A stretch of 64,000 nucleotides of DNA, from positions 310,001-374,000 of the forward strand of contig NGZR01000002.1 of the NCBI GenBank assembly GCA_002197995.1. Reading direction: 5' to 3'. A program made the translations under genes and the position numbers. The notes under the pieces are model-generated. The model saw nothing but the letters and a program-made list of their open reading frames with translations. It did not search any database and was not told the DNA's origin. Below are positions 44,046 through 55,422 of the stretch, piece after piece. How positions within the stretch are numbered: the stretch's first letter is position 1; every line of letters begins with the position of its first letter. This stretch comes from Gaeumannomyces sp. JS-464. Taxonomy: Eukaryota > Ascomycota > Sordariomycetes > Magnaporthales > Magnaporthaceae.

Positions 44046-44740
44046 AGCGCGCTGCCCTGTCCCGGCCCAAGTCTTCATGTGGTGCCACGCAAGGAAACCC
44101 GAATATTTTGGGCATCTGGTGATTTCCACACGAAACGCTTGTACCTCCAAATATAGATGGGACAGAAAAATACTTGGCCACGACTGCTAACGGCGTGGAT
44201 TTTTACGCGAAGACCAGTACCCTGAAAGTCGGCACGCCAGGTGGGCCAGCACTCCCCTTTAGGACATTTGCACCTAACGGCTGACTAGCTTGAATCCTGT
44301 AAATACTAGACGCGCAAGACCTCGGGCGTTGGAAGGGGAAGGTTGCAAATGGCTGGGGCGACTGATATCTGCGGTGGCTCGTGCGCGCGGATGGTGTCAT
44401 TGAGGCCCGCCATGGCGACGAGATAGGAAGGGTGAAAACTGCGCGATTCGGCGAGCGGCCGGGGCATCTGATCTTGGCTGAAAACGGGGCCCGCGGCCGC
44501 GGAGTCCGCCGTCGGCGATGGCGGGCGTCCCTGATCTTGCTTTGTTTTTCTAGCGTCCCATTGATTGCAGCAGTTCATGTCGCTGTTGCTGTCCTGCCAG
44601 CGCACCCGGCCATGCCAATCGGACCGTCCCGCCAGGCGGCAATCAAGCACGGCTAAAACCAGCGACAGACGCACGCCGACGCTGGCCCGCCGCACACACC
44701 AACGACTGCCAACGGCCGTGCAGCCAGCGCCTGCGCACTG
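44046..44740. other. Promoter region of the amino acid permease
   Basis: No gene is recognised between the dehalogenase relic and the permease start. Confidence 0.45.
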
Positions 44741-46738
44741 ATGGCCGCCAACAACAACAACAACAACAACACTGGCAATGGGCAAGGCCCGCCTGCGAAT
44801 AGCGATGCGTTCCCCTTTCCGGGCGGCAAGTCGCCCGGCATCGGCGCCATGGCCAAGCACGGCTGGCTGTCATCCGACGCCGACGACGGGCCCTACCGGG
44901 ACGACCCCGAGGACGGCGCAGCAGCAGGGGCAGGAGCCGTCCCGTCGGCCTCCCACGACGGCCTGTCGCGCCGCCCGCCAACCGCCGCGCAGGAAGGCGA
45001 CCTGGTGACGGCCATCGAGGACCGTGACCTGAAGCGCGGGCTCGCCCAGCGCCACCTGTCCATGCTGGGCATCGCCGGCGCCATCGGGACCGGCCTGTTC
45101 CTGTACCTGGGCAGCGCCATCAAGAACGCGGGCCCGCTCGGCACCCTGCTCGCCTACGCCACCATCGGGCTCGTCGTGTGCTGCGTGCAGTTCGCGCTGG
45201 GCGAGGTCTCGGCCCTGCTGCCCGTCACGGGCTCCTTCGTGCGCCACGCCGAGTTCCTCGTCGACCCAGCCTGGGGCTTCGCCATCGGCTGGAATCTCGT
45301 ATACGGCAACGTGCTGTCCATCCCGAGCGAGATCACCGCCATCTGCGTGCTTTTCCAGTTCTGGGCCGACAGCCACCCGGTCTTCAGCAACCAGGCCGTC
45401 TTCATCGTCATCTTCATCGTCCTGACCGTCGCCGTCGGCATGTCGCTCGTCGACGTCTTTGGCGAGGTCGAGTTCATCTTCGCTCTGCTCAAGATCATGC
45501 TCGTCGTCTTCCTGATCGTGCTCGGCCTCGTCATCAACCTGGGCGGCATCCCGGGCACCGCCCGCATCGGCTTCGCCTACTGGCAGGACCCGGGTCCCTT
45601 CGTCGAGCACATCGGCACCGGCGACTGGGCCAAGTTCCTGGGCTACTGGAGCGTCATGGCGGGCGCCGTCTTCTCCTTCGCCGGCGTCGAGTCGCTCGCC
45701 ATGGCCGCGCCGAGACGCGGCACCCGCGCCGCGCCATCCCGCGCGCCTGCAAGCGCGTCTTCGCCCGCATCGTCATCTTCTACCTGCTCGCCGTCCTCGT
45801 CGTCGGCATGCTGGTCCGCAGCAACGACCCGGCCCTCGGCGACAGCAGCGGCACTGCCGCCCAGAGCCCTTTTGTTATCGCCGCCTCTGCCGCCGGCATC
45901 CGCGCCATCCCTACCGTCGTCAACGCCGTCGTCATCACCTCGGCCTGGTCCGCGTCCAACCAGAGCCTGCTCGCCGGCACCCGCGTGCTCTTCGGCCTCG
46001 CGCTCAAGGGCCAGGCCCCCAGTGTCTTCTTGCGCACCACCTCCTGGGGCACCCCTTACGTGTGCGTCCTCTTCTTCGCCGCCTTTATGCTGCTCAGCTT
46101 CCTGAGCCTGTCCAACGGAGCCCTGACCGTGTTCGGCTGGTTCGTCGCCCTCACCTCGGCCGGCGTGCTCATCTCGTGGTCGTCCATCCTGTTCAACCAC
46201 ATCCGCCTCCTGCGCGCCATGAAAGTGCAGGGCATGTCCACGAGCAGGCTCCCCTGGCACAACGAATGGACCGGTAAGCCCTCCTTACTCCTCGCGCAAT
46301 TTTCAACGGTACCAGATAGAGACAAGAAAGGCTAATATCAATCGCGTCGCAGTCTACAGTTCCCCGCGCGGCTGGCCATGTGCATCATCATTCTCCTGAC
46401 GGGCGGCTACGAGGTCTTTGTCGAGGGGAGATGGGACGCCCGGTCATTCGTGTCGCACTATCTGTAAGCATCACTTCCCGCGTCATTTTGCCCTTCGCTG
46501 TTGCAAACGGTCTCCATCCCGTCCATCCTAACGCATCCGGTGTCAAAAAAAAAAACACAGAGACATCCCGCTCGTGCTCTGCGGCTACTTGGCTTGGAAG
46601 TACACCAAAAAGACCAGAATCACCCCGCTCGCAAATATTGCTCTAGAAGAGGCGTTCCAGCACGTAGAGCAAAACCCCGAGCCGCCCGAGAAGGTGGCCG
46701 AGGGCTGGATTCTGGCCATATCATGGCTCTGGGACTGA
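44741..46738 (+). CDS. Amino acid permease (APC superfamily, YAT family)
   Basis: Plasma-membrane amino acid transporter of about 608 residues with twelve expected TM helices. After a hydrophilic N terminus with seven Asn (AAC repeat) comes the signature RGLAQRHLSMLGIAGAIGTG, then GEVSALLPVTGSFVRHAEFL, GWNLVYGNVLSIPSEITA and LAGTRVLFGLALKGQAP. Exons: 44741-46273, 46353-46463, 46561-46738, ending in AEGWILAISWLWD. One base seems missing near 45708 (MAA-AETRHPRRAIPRACKR) and one in CCCC at 46361-46364 (YSSP-ARLAMCIIILLTGGYE); both are cured by one extra C or G. Homology is to INDA1/Gap1-like general permeases; substrate is unknown. Confidence 0.87.
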
Positions 46739-47290
46739 TACCGCGTTTCCTCCGGCCGAGCCGACGCCCCCCCCCCCCCCCCCCCCCCCGACCCCGAGTC
46801 GCGTCGTCCCGCAGCGCTTCCAGGGGCCTGCGTCCAGGGCTAGAAGGGAATATTTTCGTCTTTTCTTGCATGGAAATCTCGCATCACGTCAGCGCTCGAC
46901 CTTTTACGTTGAAAATACCCGCCACAGCTGCACGCCGTGCGCCGTGCGCCATCCTATGATGTTCAAGACATGCTATTTATTTAAAGATATACAACCCACC
47001 ACCTCCCAGCCTCCCCTGGAGTTCGCCTGACGTCGGGCGGCTCCAATTCTGTCCCCCGCCCACCGCCTGCAGCGTCATCCCGTCCAAGGTGGCTGGCTGA
47101 ACTGTAGCGTAGCGTGCCTGTAAAGGGTTCCACCGGACGCAGCCTGGGTAGCCCACCGCATGTGGGCACGCCGACGCATCCCCGCCACAAAAACTCTGCT
47201 CGAAAATAACGCAGAAAGTCCAGCCGATATATGCCGCCGCCCCAAGTCCCCCTTGCCATCATCCGGCGTCCAGCAGACGCCTATTGATCA
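46739..47290. other. Permease 3' flank
   Basis: Apart from the poly-C tract nothing recognisable is present before the tRNA. Confidence 0.45.
46767..46789 (+). repeat. Poly-C tract (C23)
   Basis: Twenty-three C in a row, starting 28 bases after the permease stop codon and so probably in its 3' untranslated region; the other strand is a G run. Confidence 0.9.
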
Positions 47291-47373
47291 GCCCGTATAG
47301 CTCAGTGGTAGAGCGTATCACTCGTACCAGCGGTTACATGATAAGGTCCACGGTTCGATCCCGTGTGGGGGCA
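47291..47373 (+). tRNA. tRNA-Thr (CGT) with an 11-base intron
   Basis: D arm AGCTCAGTGGTAGAGC, anticodon stem TATCA/TGATA, loop CT-CGT-A...A with anticodon CGT, T arm CACGG-TTCGATC-CCGTG and discriminator A. Loop positions 37 and 38 are separated by an intron at 47327-47337. The acceptor stem GCCCGTA/TGGGGGC has one G-G mismatch at the fifth pair and a T-G wobble at the sixth. A seven-T run follows (47374-47380), a Pol III terminator. Confidence 0.85.
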
Positions 47374-48003
47374 TTTTTTTGCTGAATGCTGACTAGTACT
47401 TCGTATTTCTAGTAATAACTAACCGGGACGCACCCACGATCTTTTCGTCCATCCGGCCTGGTATATTGCCAAAGGGATACTAGGGCTGGGCTGCCACATA
47501 ATTATTCCCAAATAGACGCGTTTATAACAATTACAAAGCTGTCTGAATTGGCGGGGTTTGGACACCTGATGACCCCTTTTTCCAAAGCCCGTCCCGGCTG
47601 CTTATTGGTTTGCTTCCCTGGCGGGTTTAAATCCCGGCCCCGGCGCTTCTCTCGCGTTGGAAATGAAGCCCGACTCTGCTTAGCAAATGCCACTTCGAAT
47701 GCCTTGCATGTTATACTGCAAGCAAGTTCGGCATAAGCAATGTCGAGAAAGCTGCACGGAGCTTAATCAGCCCGCGCTCGCTGCTGACAGCGAGAAGAGC
47801 GAGGTTGCCAGATCACACGCCACCAGTTGCCGTGCTCGTGTAAACGCGAGTGCGCGAACCGAGGATAGAGGGCGGTTTCGAGGTGTACATATTGAGCAGA
47901 GTTGGAATGCGGAAAACTTCACTTTTTTCTTTTGTATAAGGCTACCCACCAGAATATTTACATCAATCAACATTCGAACAGCGCCCCCAAGACCTCCACC
48001 ACG
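47374..48003. other. Intergenic region
   Basis: After the tRNA terminator nothing recognisable is seen. A T-arm-like hairpin (CGGG-TTTAAAT-CCCG near 47625) has no matching D or anticodon arm. Confidence 0.45.
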
Positions 48004-48910
48004 ATGGCAAGAAGCTGGCAGTCGTGGGTCTCGCCGCGGCCATCGCGACGTTCAAATATCGCCAGCGAGCTCGAGTTCAAGGCGGTGCATGATTCGGCCC
48101 TCGTCCAGTTCGTCAGGGACGCCGAGACGGGGCGGTGGCACGTCGTGGAGACGCACTATGTCGGCAACAAGCTGGCGAGGGAGGGCAACTCCGGGCCGCC
48201 GCTGTAAGTTAGTAGTGGGCCTTTTTTTTCTCGTTGTTGTCGCTCACTTCTGGGCGGTGCTGACGCGGGAGCCCGTTTCGGCGGCTTGGCAGACATATCC
48301 ACCTCAAGCAGGTCGAGTACTTTGAGGTCGTGCAGGGCGTCATGGCCGTCGACATCAATGGGACGCTGCACAGGCTCACAAGGGAGTCTGGGCGGGCCAC
48401 TATTCCCCGCGGTGCCCGGTCAGTGGGCAGAAAGCCTTGTTACGAACTCCCACGTCGAAATCCAGCAATCAGCTAATCATCCGTCTCTTGATGCCGAATA
48501 GCCACCGGTTCTGGGTGCACCCCGATAGCATAGAAGATCTGGTCTTTAGGTGCGACGTGGATCCGCAGGACCTGGACAACAGCTTCGACGAGGCCTTCTT
48601 GAGGAACATTCTCGGCTACATTGCCGACTGTGGGAAAGAGGGCGTTTCTCCATCTTTCCCTCAAGCTCACGCTGATAGCCATCGACCACGGGACCGTCTT
48701 TACTCCTCCGTTCTGGGTGCCCCTTTGGATCCTCATCGTGTTCCACCACGTGTTGGGTTACTGGATAGGCGGACGCCTTCTGGGGTATGCTATATGCGTC
48801 TATGGAACTTCCTGCAAAAAGAGACCTTTGTCCAGGCTGCTGACCAACCCTCGGGAGCCAGTTACAAGCCGTCATATCCCGAGTACAGCGACGATCCTCG
48901 GACCAGATGA
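48004..48910 (+). CDS. Cupin-domain protein with C-terminal membrane segment
   Basis: A 218-residue protein of a fungal cupin family, function unknown. The cupin is visible as PPLHIHLKQVEYFEVVQGVM, then IPRGARHRFWVHPDSIEDLV, with the His-x-His and Glu of the first motif and the His of the second. It continues DLDNSFDEAFLRNILGY, FTPPFWVPLWILIVFHHVLG (membrane helix) and ends LGYKPSYPEYSDD. Exons: 48004-48203, 48293-48418, 48502-48784, 48862-48910. The last intron (donor GTATGC, branch site CTGAC, acceptor GCCAG) restores LGY-KPSYPEY as in relatives. One extra T near 48652 (GTTT) breaks the frame in exon 3. Metal binding is likely from the His residues; the reaction is not known. Confidence 0.75.
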
Positions 48911-49133
48911 TCGAGGGTGCAAGGTCCGAGCTTCGAATACGGTTTGCTGTTGAGCTTATGCTAATCGGAGAAAACGCCAAGCATGCATGGGACGTATATA
49001 CATCAAGCCTCGTCGGCTAGATAGCGTGATGGACAGTCGCAAAACCCCGCGCCAGAACGGACAGCAACCAGTGAAACCGTCCAGCCAATCGATGCAGCCG
49101 TGTGAAGCCGCGCAACATTGCTATTGTGTCAGT

Positions 49134-50048
49134 CTAGCAGGTGAAGACGGGAGGGCCGGGGATCTTGTACGAGGTGACGACGGGCCAGTAGATGCTGAGG
49201 GTGACGCCGGGGTCGTTGGCCTGATTGAGGGGATTAAGGGGTTCAGCCGTCAATCGTTTATCCAGAAATGGAGAAGAAGAAGAAGAAAATGGAAAAAGAG
49301 CTCACCCTGTAAGCACCCGGGAAGCTGACGGTCGAGGGCGTCTTGGTCCCCGTGCCGCCGACGACGTTGATCTGGGCGCACTCCATGTAGAACTGGGCGC
49401 CGCCGGGGCTGCTGGCGCCGTGCAGGGCCAGCATCTCGGCGCGGAGCAGGTACTGTCCCGGGGCGATGCACTGCGGGATGCGGATGCGGTGCCTGCCCTG
49501 GCCCTGGATCACCTTCTCAGTGCCCCAGAGGCCCCGGCCGCCCTCGGGCAGGCCGTCCTCCTGGATCTTGAACCAGCCGCCGCCGACGCCCGAGTCGGTG
49601 GTGGCGTCGTTGACCTTTTTGAGGTAGGCCATGGTGGGGCCCTTGTGGGACGAGTCCATGATGCTTTTGTGTGGTTGCTTTTGTATTAGCGGGTGACTAG
49701 GAGATGCCGAGGCTGACGGCTGGAGGGGGGCCTGTGCCGCCGCTCAGGGGAAATAAAACAAGCATACTCGTTCGGCGAGGTGCCCGTGGTGCTGAGCATG
49801 TAGCGCCAGATGGCCGTCACGTCCTGGCCGGCCTGGACCGTGATGACCTTTGAGGTCGGCGAGGTCGGGTTGGGGTTGCCGTTGCAGGCCATGCTGCTGG
49901 ACGTCACGTCGGTGATGGGGCCGTTGTAGCTGGGCACGCGGACGCCCTGCCCCGTGCCCGAGTTGACGCCGCCGACCTCGAGCGACGTGAAGATGGTGTG
50001 GGCGCTCGCCAGGCCGGCGGCGGCGAGGGAAAGGAAGGCGGCCTTCAT
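49134..50048 (-). CDS. AA9 lytic polysaccharide monooxygenase
   Basis: Secreted copper enzyme that oxidatively cleaves cellulose or related glucans. Signal peptide [16 protein letters not shown] is followed directly by [11 protein letters not shown], giving the required N-terminal His of the histidine brace. The second copper ligand is His100 in [16 protein letters not shown], and the axial Tyr is Tyr186 in [11 protein letters not shown], with the conserved Gln in ECAQ. Exons: 50048-49768, 49663-49306, 49220-49134, giving 241 residues. It ends ...IPGPPVFTC with no CBM1 module. The frame is intact. Regioselectivity cannot be told by eye. Confidence 0.95.
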
Positions 50049-51487
50049 GGCTGGAGAGGCGGTCCGGTAGGCGAGGCTGCAAAAGAGGTCCACAGGGGGA
50101 AAGCCTGGCTATGTCTGGCAAGTTGAAGAGGAGTGATGGTCTCGTCGCAGGAAGGGAGAGCAGAATAGCAGTTTATATATCGAAGCCAGGAGACTCCCTC
50201 CAATGCTTCCCAGCGATATATCTAATGGGAGCAAGCCCTTCCTCCTTCTCATCCAACCAGCATCGACATTTCCGACCCCAGGCCGAATGTGACGCTCCGG
50301 CGCGGAACCGACAGAAGAAAATGCCGTAAAGTGGACAAGGCGTGCCCAGCACGGCAGCAAACTCGACGAGTGTATCGCATCGTCACGCGCGACTGGGCCG
50401 ACAGCGGCCAGCAGCAATTGTCTGCCCCTTGGGCCGGGCTGGGACGCGGCGACACCTTCCGAGTTGGACCACGCTAGATGCTCCGGCAGAGGCTCTTGGG
50501 AAACACGGAGGCTGTTCGTCCGGGCAAAGGCGGCTACACTTACCGACATCCCCTGGGGCGTGATCCAAGACTCTGGGCTAGCTGCATGGGTGGCATCCCA
50601 TTTGGGACAGTGTGGATTTGGGAAGAAAACCGGGTTGGAGGTGGTCGCGAGTGTGCCGCTGTCAGCCTAGCAGCCTGTCTGGATCGCAGAGACATTCGAT
50701 GGATTGCCACCAATCACTTGGACTCCCCCACGACGGCGAGGGCGGCAGCGCGGGACGAGGATGGAGACCTATTTTTAGCGCCACACCGTACATATCGATC
50801 CGTCGCTCCCCCAGGGCCACAAGCCGCAAGCGAGGTTTGAGGCTTGGATCGCAAGGTCCCGCCGCTGGTCAAGCCTGGGCGTCAGGGGAAAGTGACGTCT
50901 TTCGTGTGTTTTCCAGCCAAGCTTGGGTTCTGCTGTCGGATTGCATCCGCGATGGCCGTCGAGGGCAAAAGTCCGACGCAGGTTGGCGGGGCGCACCTTC
51001 TGTCGAGGAGCTTCAAAATTGCTCGAGAAATTCCAGCTTGGGCGAGGGCAGAAGACGGCCCGCGTCGCCGGACCCAGCGCCAAGAATGTTTCTTGTAAAT
51101 GCGCCCAAGCGAGACTTCCCAGAGATTGGTTCCTCGTTATTTCCGGGCCCAGGAGAAGCTTGAGCACACCTAACTCATACATACTTGAACCGCCTCAATC
51201 GACGCCAGCTTCTCGATAGCAAGCGCGAAACGACAATCCGACAGCGACGCGCAACGGCCGCCGTGCGAGATCGAGCTAGGTCGTCAACATGAAGCAGTTG
51301 ACACAAGCACAGCACGATGCGCCGCCGCACGTGACGGATCGGCGCGAGCCACAGCGGCGCTCCCCGCGTCGAGAGCCGAAGCCGAAATCCGTCACGACTC
51401 GGCCCCGCAGATAAGAAGGCGTCAATCCCGTCGTCTTTCGTCTTTTGTTGCCGTTCAAGCGACAACCTCCCCAGAACCCCCAGCACC
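50049..51487. other. Divergent promoter region between AA9 and carboxypeptidase S
   Basis: No conserved protein is recognised. Open frames on both strands lack domains. Confidence 0.45.
50172..50179 (-). promoter_or_regulatory. TATA box of the AA9 gene
   Basis: TATATAAA on the minus strand, about 125 bases before the AA9 ATG. Confidence 0.55.
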
Positions 51488-53315
51488 ATGGCCGAAACCA
51501 CCCCGCTGATGGGCAAACCAAACGCCCCGGCATCCTGCCATGAGCACGAAAAGCACGGCTCCCCGCCGCCCGGGCACTGGGCCCGCCGCGCCCTACTGCC
51601 GCTGGCCCTGTTTGGCGCCATCGCCATCTTCGCCCCCGACCTGCTGCCCTGGTCAGCCCGAGCGCGCCGCCCCCCAGCGTTGACGTCGCGCGCCAGAGCC
51701 CGCAGTGCACCCAAGTCGACCCGCTGCTCCCCAACGCCACGTCGCCGCGGCTGCTCGACATGGAGGCCCTCTTCTCCAGCCCCGCCTTCCGCGACCTCAG
51801 CGCCGCCCGCCTCTCGGCGCCGTGCAGATCCCCACCGTCTCGTACGAGGACATGGGCGCCGTGGGCGAGGACCCGCGCTGGCTGGCCATGGCGCCCTTCC
51901 GCGACTACCTCGCCCGCACCTTCCCGCTGGCCCACGCCACCCTGCGGCGCGAGCTGGTGAACGAGCACGGCCTGCTCTACACCTGGCCCGGCTCCGACCC
52001 GTCCCTCGGGCCGACCGTGCTCATGGCCCACCAGGACGTCGTGCCCGTCGCCGACGAGACGCTCGACCAGTGGTCCCACCCGCCGTTCGGCGGCTTCTAC
52101 GACGGCCGCCACGTCTGGGGCCGCGGCGCCGCCGACTGCAAGAATAACCTGGTCGGCATCCTGGCCGCCGTCGAGGCCCTGGCTGCCGCCGGCTTCGCCC
52201 CGCGCCGCACCCTGGTGCTATCCTTTGGCTTCGACGAGGAGATCTCGGGCGCCAGGGGGGCCGGCCACCTCTCGCGGGCCCTCCTGTCGCGCTACGGACC
52301 CGACTCGGCCGCCGTCATCGTCGACGAGGGCGCCGGCACCGTCGAGCAGTGGGGCAGCACCTTTGCGGCCCCGGGCGTGGCCGAGAAGGGTGCCGTCGAC
52401 GTCGAGGTCGTGGTGCGCATGCCGGGCGGCCACTCGAGCGTGCCGCCGCGCCACAACGCCATCGGCGTCATGGCCCAGATCATCGGCGCCGTCGAGGACG
52501 ACCCCTACGAGCCTCGCCTGCACGACGAGAACCCGTTCCTCGACATCCTGCGCTGCGGCGACGAGAACGCCCCCGGCTTCCCCGACGGCCTGCGCAGGCT
52601 GCTCCGGGAGCGCAGCCGAAACGGCACGGGCAGCCGCGAGAGGGACGAGCTAGCCGAGGAGGCGGCCAAGGCGGGCAACCTGGTGAAGTACCTCTTCACC
52701 ACCTCGGCCACGCCCACCATCGCCCGCGGCGGCTTCAAGAGCAACGCCCTGCCCGAGCGCGTCGTCCTGACCGTCAACCACCGCATCAACGTCGGCGAGT
52801 CCTTCGCCCACGTGCGCGCCAAGCTCGAGCGCATCGCCGGCGCCGTCGCGTCCAGGCACAATCTGACCCTGCACGCCTTTGAGAAGATGCCGAGTGCCCC
52901 GTCCAGCCCCGCCGACGACGGCTCCGCAGCCGCATCAGGGGAAGACGACGACGAGCCGCCCTTGTCCATCACGCTGCGCCTCCGCAAGGCCCCGCTGGAG
53001 CCGGCGCCCGTGACGCCGACGTCGATCGAGGGGACGACGCCGTACAGGGTGCTCGCGGGCACGACGCGCGGCGTCTACGGCGGCCGCCTGCTCGTGACGC
53101 CGGCGCTGATGACGGGCAACACCGACACGCGCTTCTACTGGGGCCTGACGCGCCACATCTTCCGCTACGGGCCCCAGTGGGAGGAGGGGGCCGGCAACGA
53201 CTTTGAGAATGGCATCCACACCGTCAACGAGCACGTCAGCATCGCCGCCCACATCAACGGCATCAAGTGGTACAGCTCGTTTATCCGCAACATGGACGAG
53301 GCTGCGTTGGAGTAG
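51488..53315 (+). CDS. CPS1: Carboxypeptidase S (M20 metallopeptidase)
   Basis: Di-zinc peptidase of family M20A, vacuolar in yeast, releasing C-terminal residues from peptides. A cytosolic tail and signal-anchor (RRALLPLALFGAIAIFAPDL) precede the catalytic domain. Zinc and catalytic motifs: LMAHQDVVPV (His and Asp), WGRGAADCKNN (bridging Asp), FGFDEEISG (catalytic Glu, then Glu ligand), and NEHVSI near the end (last His). The dimerisation lid lies between, starting at MPGGHSSVPP. No introns. Two bases appear missing: one C at about 51648 (LLP-LVSPSAPPPSVDVA) and one G at about 51820 (RLSA-AVQIPTVSYEDM); sequence is otherwise well preserved over 608 residues. Confidence 0.92.
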
Positions 53316-53602
53316 CCGTTTGCAGTCCAGTGCCGTGGGCGTTCCCCACGAACGATGGGTGTATCGTCACCAGTGCAAGCGGCACTTTCGATAGAACTTT
53401 GGTCCTTTACTCGTAAATCAGCCGCTTGCTCACGTTTTTAAACCTCGATTAGAGCGTTGTGTCGCTCGCGAGCATTGCTTGCACCGAGAAAAACCAAATC
53501 ACCCCACGTCTACCATGTCGAGGCACAAGGAAAAGAATTTGAATGAAATGAATTCCGAGTATAACCAGGGTATCTCAACCGTTAATAAAGCACACAAGTA
53601 CA
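53316..53602. other. Short convergent intergenic region
   Basis: This stretch separates the ends of carboxypeptidase S and the GPI protein. Nothing recognisable is present. Confidence 0.45.
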
Positions 53603-55422
53603 TTATAAAAGAGCAGCCACCAGGGCCACGGCACAAAGACCAGTCGCGGCCCAGACAGCCGGCCCAGCAGCAGACAAGGACGCCCCGCTGCCCGGCCTCT
53701 CCTTGTTGTCAGCCGGGGTAGAGCCCGTCGGCAGGCTCGAGGGCGGCGGGGTGACGGCGACGAAAGAGCCCGTCACGGGCCGGGTGGCGTTGAAGGTGAT
53801 GTTGGCATACGACGGCACCGTCACGGGCTGCGGGCTCGGGATGGGGGTCAGGACCAGCGGCGTCCCCGTGGGCGGCACGGGCGCCACCGTCGGCCTGGGC
53901 GCCGAGGCCGGCGAGGACGAGTTGGCGCCGCCGCTGCCGGGACAGCGGATCGTCTGCACGGCCTCGACGTTGGTCACGACGACGACCTGGTTGAAGCGCG
54001 GCGGGCACTCCATCTCGGGCACGGCGCACGTCGTCATGCTGTAGACGGACGTGACGGTCGTCGACTCGGTCACCGGCGCAGCCGTGCCGCAGGCGCCCGA
54101 CGCCGGCGCGGGCTGGGCCGCCGGGGTGGTCGCGATGAAGGCGGGCGGCGGCGTGCTGGGCTTGCCGTCCTTGTTCTCGCGCAGGCACAGCGTCGTGCCG
54201 GCAGCCCAAAAGGTGGTGCTGACCTGGGGCCCGACGGCGAAGGACCTGCTCGCGCCGCCGCCGCCGATGGAGCCGTCGAGGCGCGCGAAAGCGCCGCCGT
54301 TGGAGTCGGCGTCGATGAAGAGCGCGTTGCGGCAGGTCCCGGGAGCGGCCTTGGCGTTGACGCTGCCCATCCTAACCTCGACCAGCGTCAGATGCGCACC
54401 CACCTTGGCGCCGACCGAGACGGAGCCAATGCCGGAGTCCTTGAAACCCAGCGTTCCCGTGATGCCGGCGTCGGCCTTGAGACGCAGCGCGGCGGTGATG
54501 TTGACGGCCCCGTCCGAGACGGAAAGAGGCAGCAGGGAAAAGTTGACTTTGGGACTGTGAAAGTGACAACCAGGGCTTGTTAGCATCAAGCATTTTCTAT
54601 GGGTGCCCCTTGTATCCTTGCGAAGAAGGCAAAGGATCCCAAGTTCACCTACACTGTGTTGATCTGGGATGTCGGCTGGACAAGACCATTCTCGGTATTG
54701 TTGAGCTTCAGCCCGATGTCCAGCCCGACCGTCTGGCCGTCCGGGATCGAGATCTGAAAGCCGCCGTTGGCCTGCACCGCGCCCGTCACCTGAATGATAA
54801 GGTCCATGCTGAAGCCGAAGCCGGCAGCAAAGACCTTGCCGGTGACGTTGGAGCTGCCCAGAGACGCGCCCATGCCAATAGTGAAGGTGCCCTGCGACGA
54901 GGCGAACATTGCCAGGTCGATATAGGCCCCAACCTGGTTGAAGGTCAGGAGCGCCTTGAGTCCGTCCGAGTCGTCCAACGACGCGACGATGTTGCCGTAT
55001 GTCCTGCAGTCGACGCACTGCATCGTGAGGTTGAAGCTGCTGCCAGCCTCGCCGCTGGCCCCTGGCAGCAGCCCGACCGGGATCCTGGGTGACTGGCCCT
55101 CCCATGCTCTGCGGGGGCCGATCAGCTTGTGAGTCTATTTCCGGTTAATTACTCGCGTCCCCGGGGTCACGTACGCTGAGAAGAGCGTGCGCTTCTGCCG
55201 CTGCCAGCTTAGATCAAACGTCTTGTTGTCGAACGCCCTCTTCTCCAGAAGGTCGGACCGCTGCTCGATGGGCACCAGATGGTTTCTCCTGACCAGCTCC
55301 CTCACCGAGATGATCTCGTCCGAGTCTTGGGTATGTCGCTGGACGTGGACATCGTGGGCGGGGATGGCTGTGCCGGCGACTAGCGCGGCAGCACACGAAA
55401 GAAGGGGGAGCCAAAGCTGCAT
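53603..55422 (-). CDS. Secreted, probably GPI-anchored protein, unknown function
   Basis: A 551-residue surface protein. MQLWLPLLSCAAALVAGTA is a signal peptide; a KR site near residue 60 may be processed. The central domain, rich in small beta-strand-like segments (SFNLTMQCVDCRTYGN, VFAAGFGFSMDLIIQVTGAV, VGLDIGLKLNNTENG), is one I have seen in uncharacterised fungal GPI proteins. A Ser/Thr/Pro-rich stalk follows, and the end is a hydrophobic tail (VWAATGLCAVALVAALL) after a small-residue site, as for GPI attachment. Exons: 55422-55175, 55108-54653, 54554-53603. The frame is intact. It probably sits in the cell wall or membrane. Confidence 0.8.

Noticed and set aside
47600..47645. T-arm-like hairpin with TTTAAAT loop, possible tRNA or SINE relic
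   Set aside because: There is no partner arm and no Pol III box A upstream.
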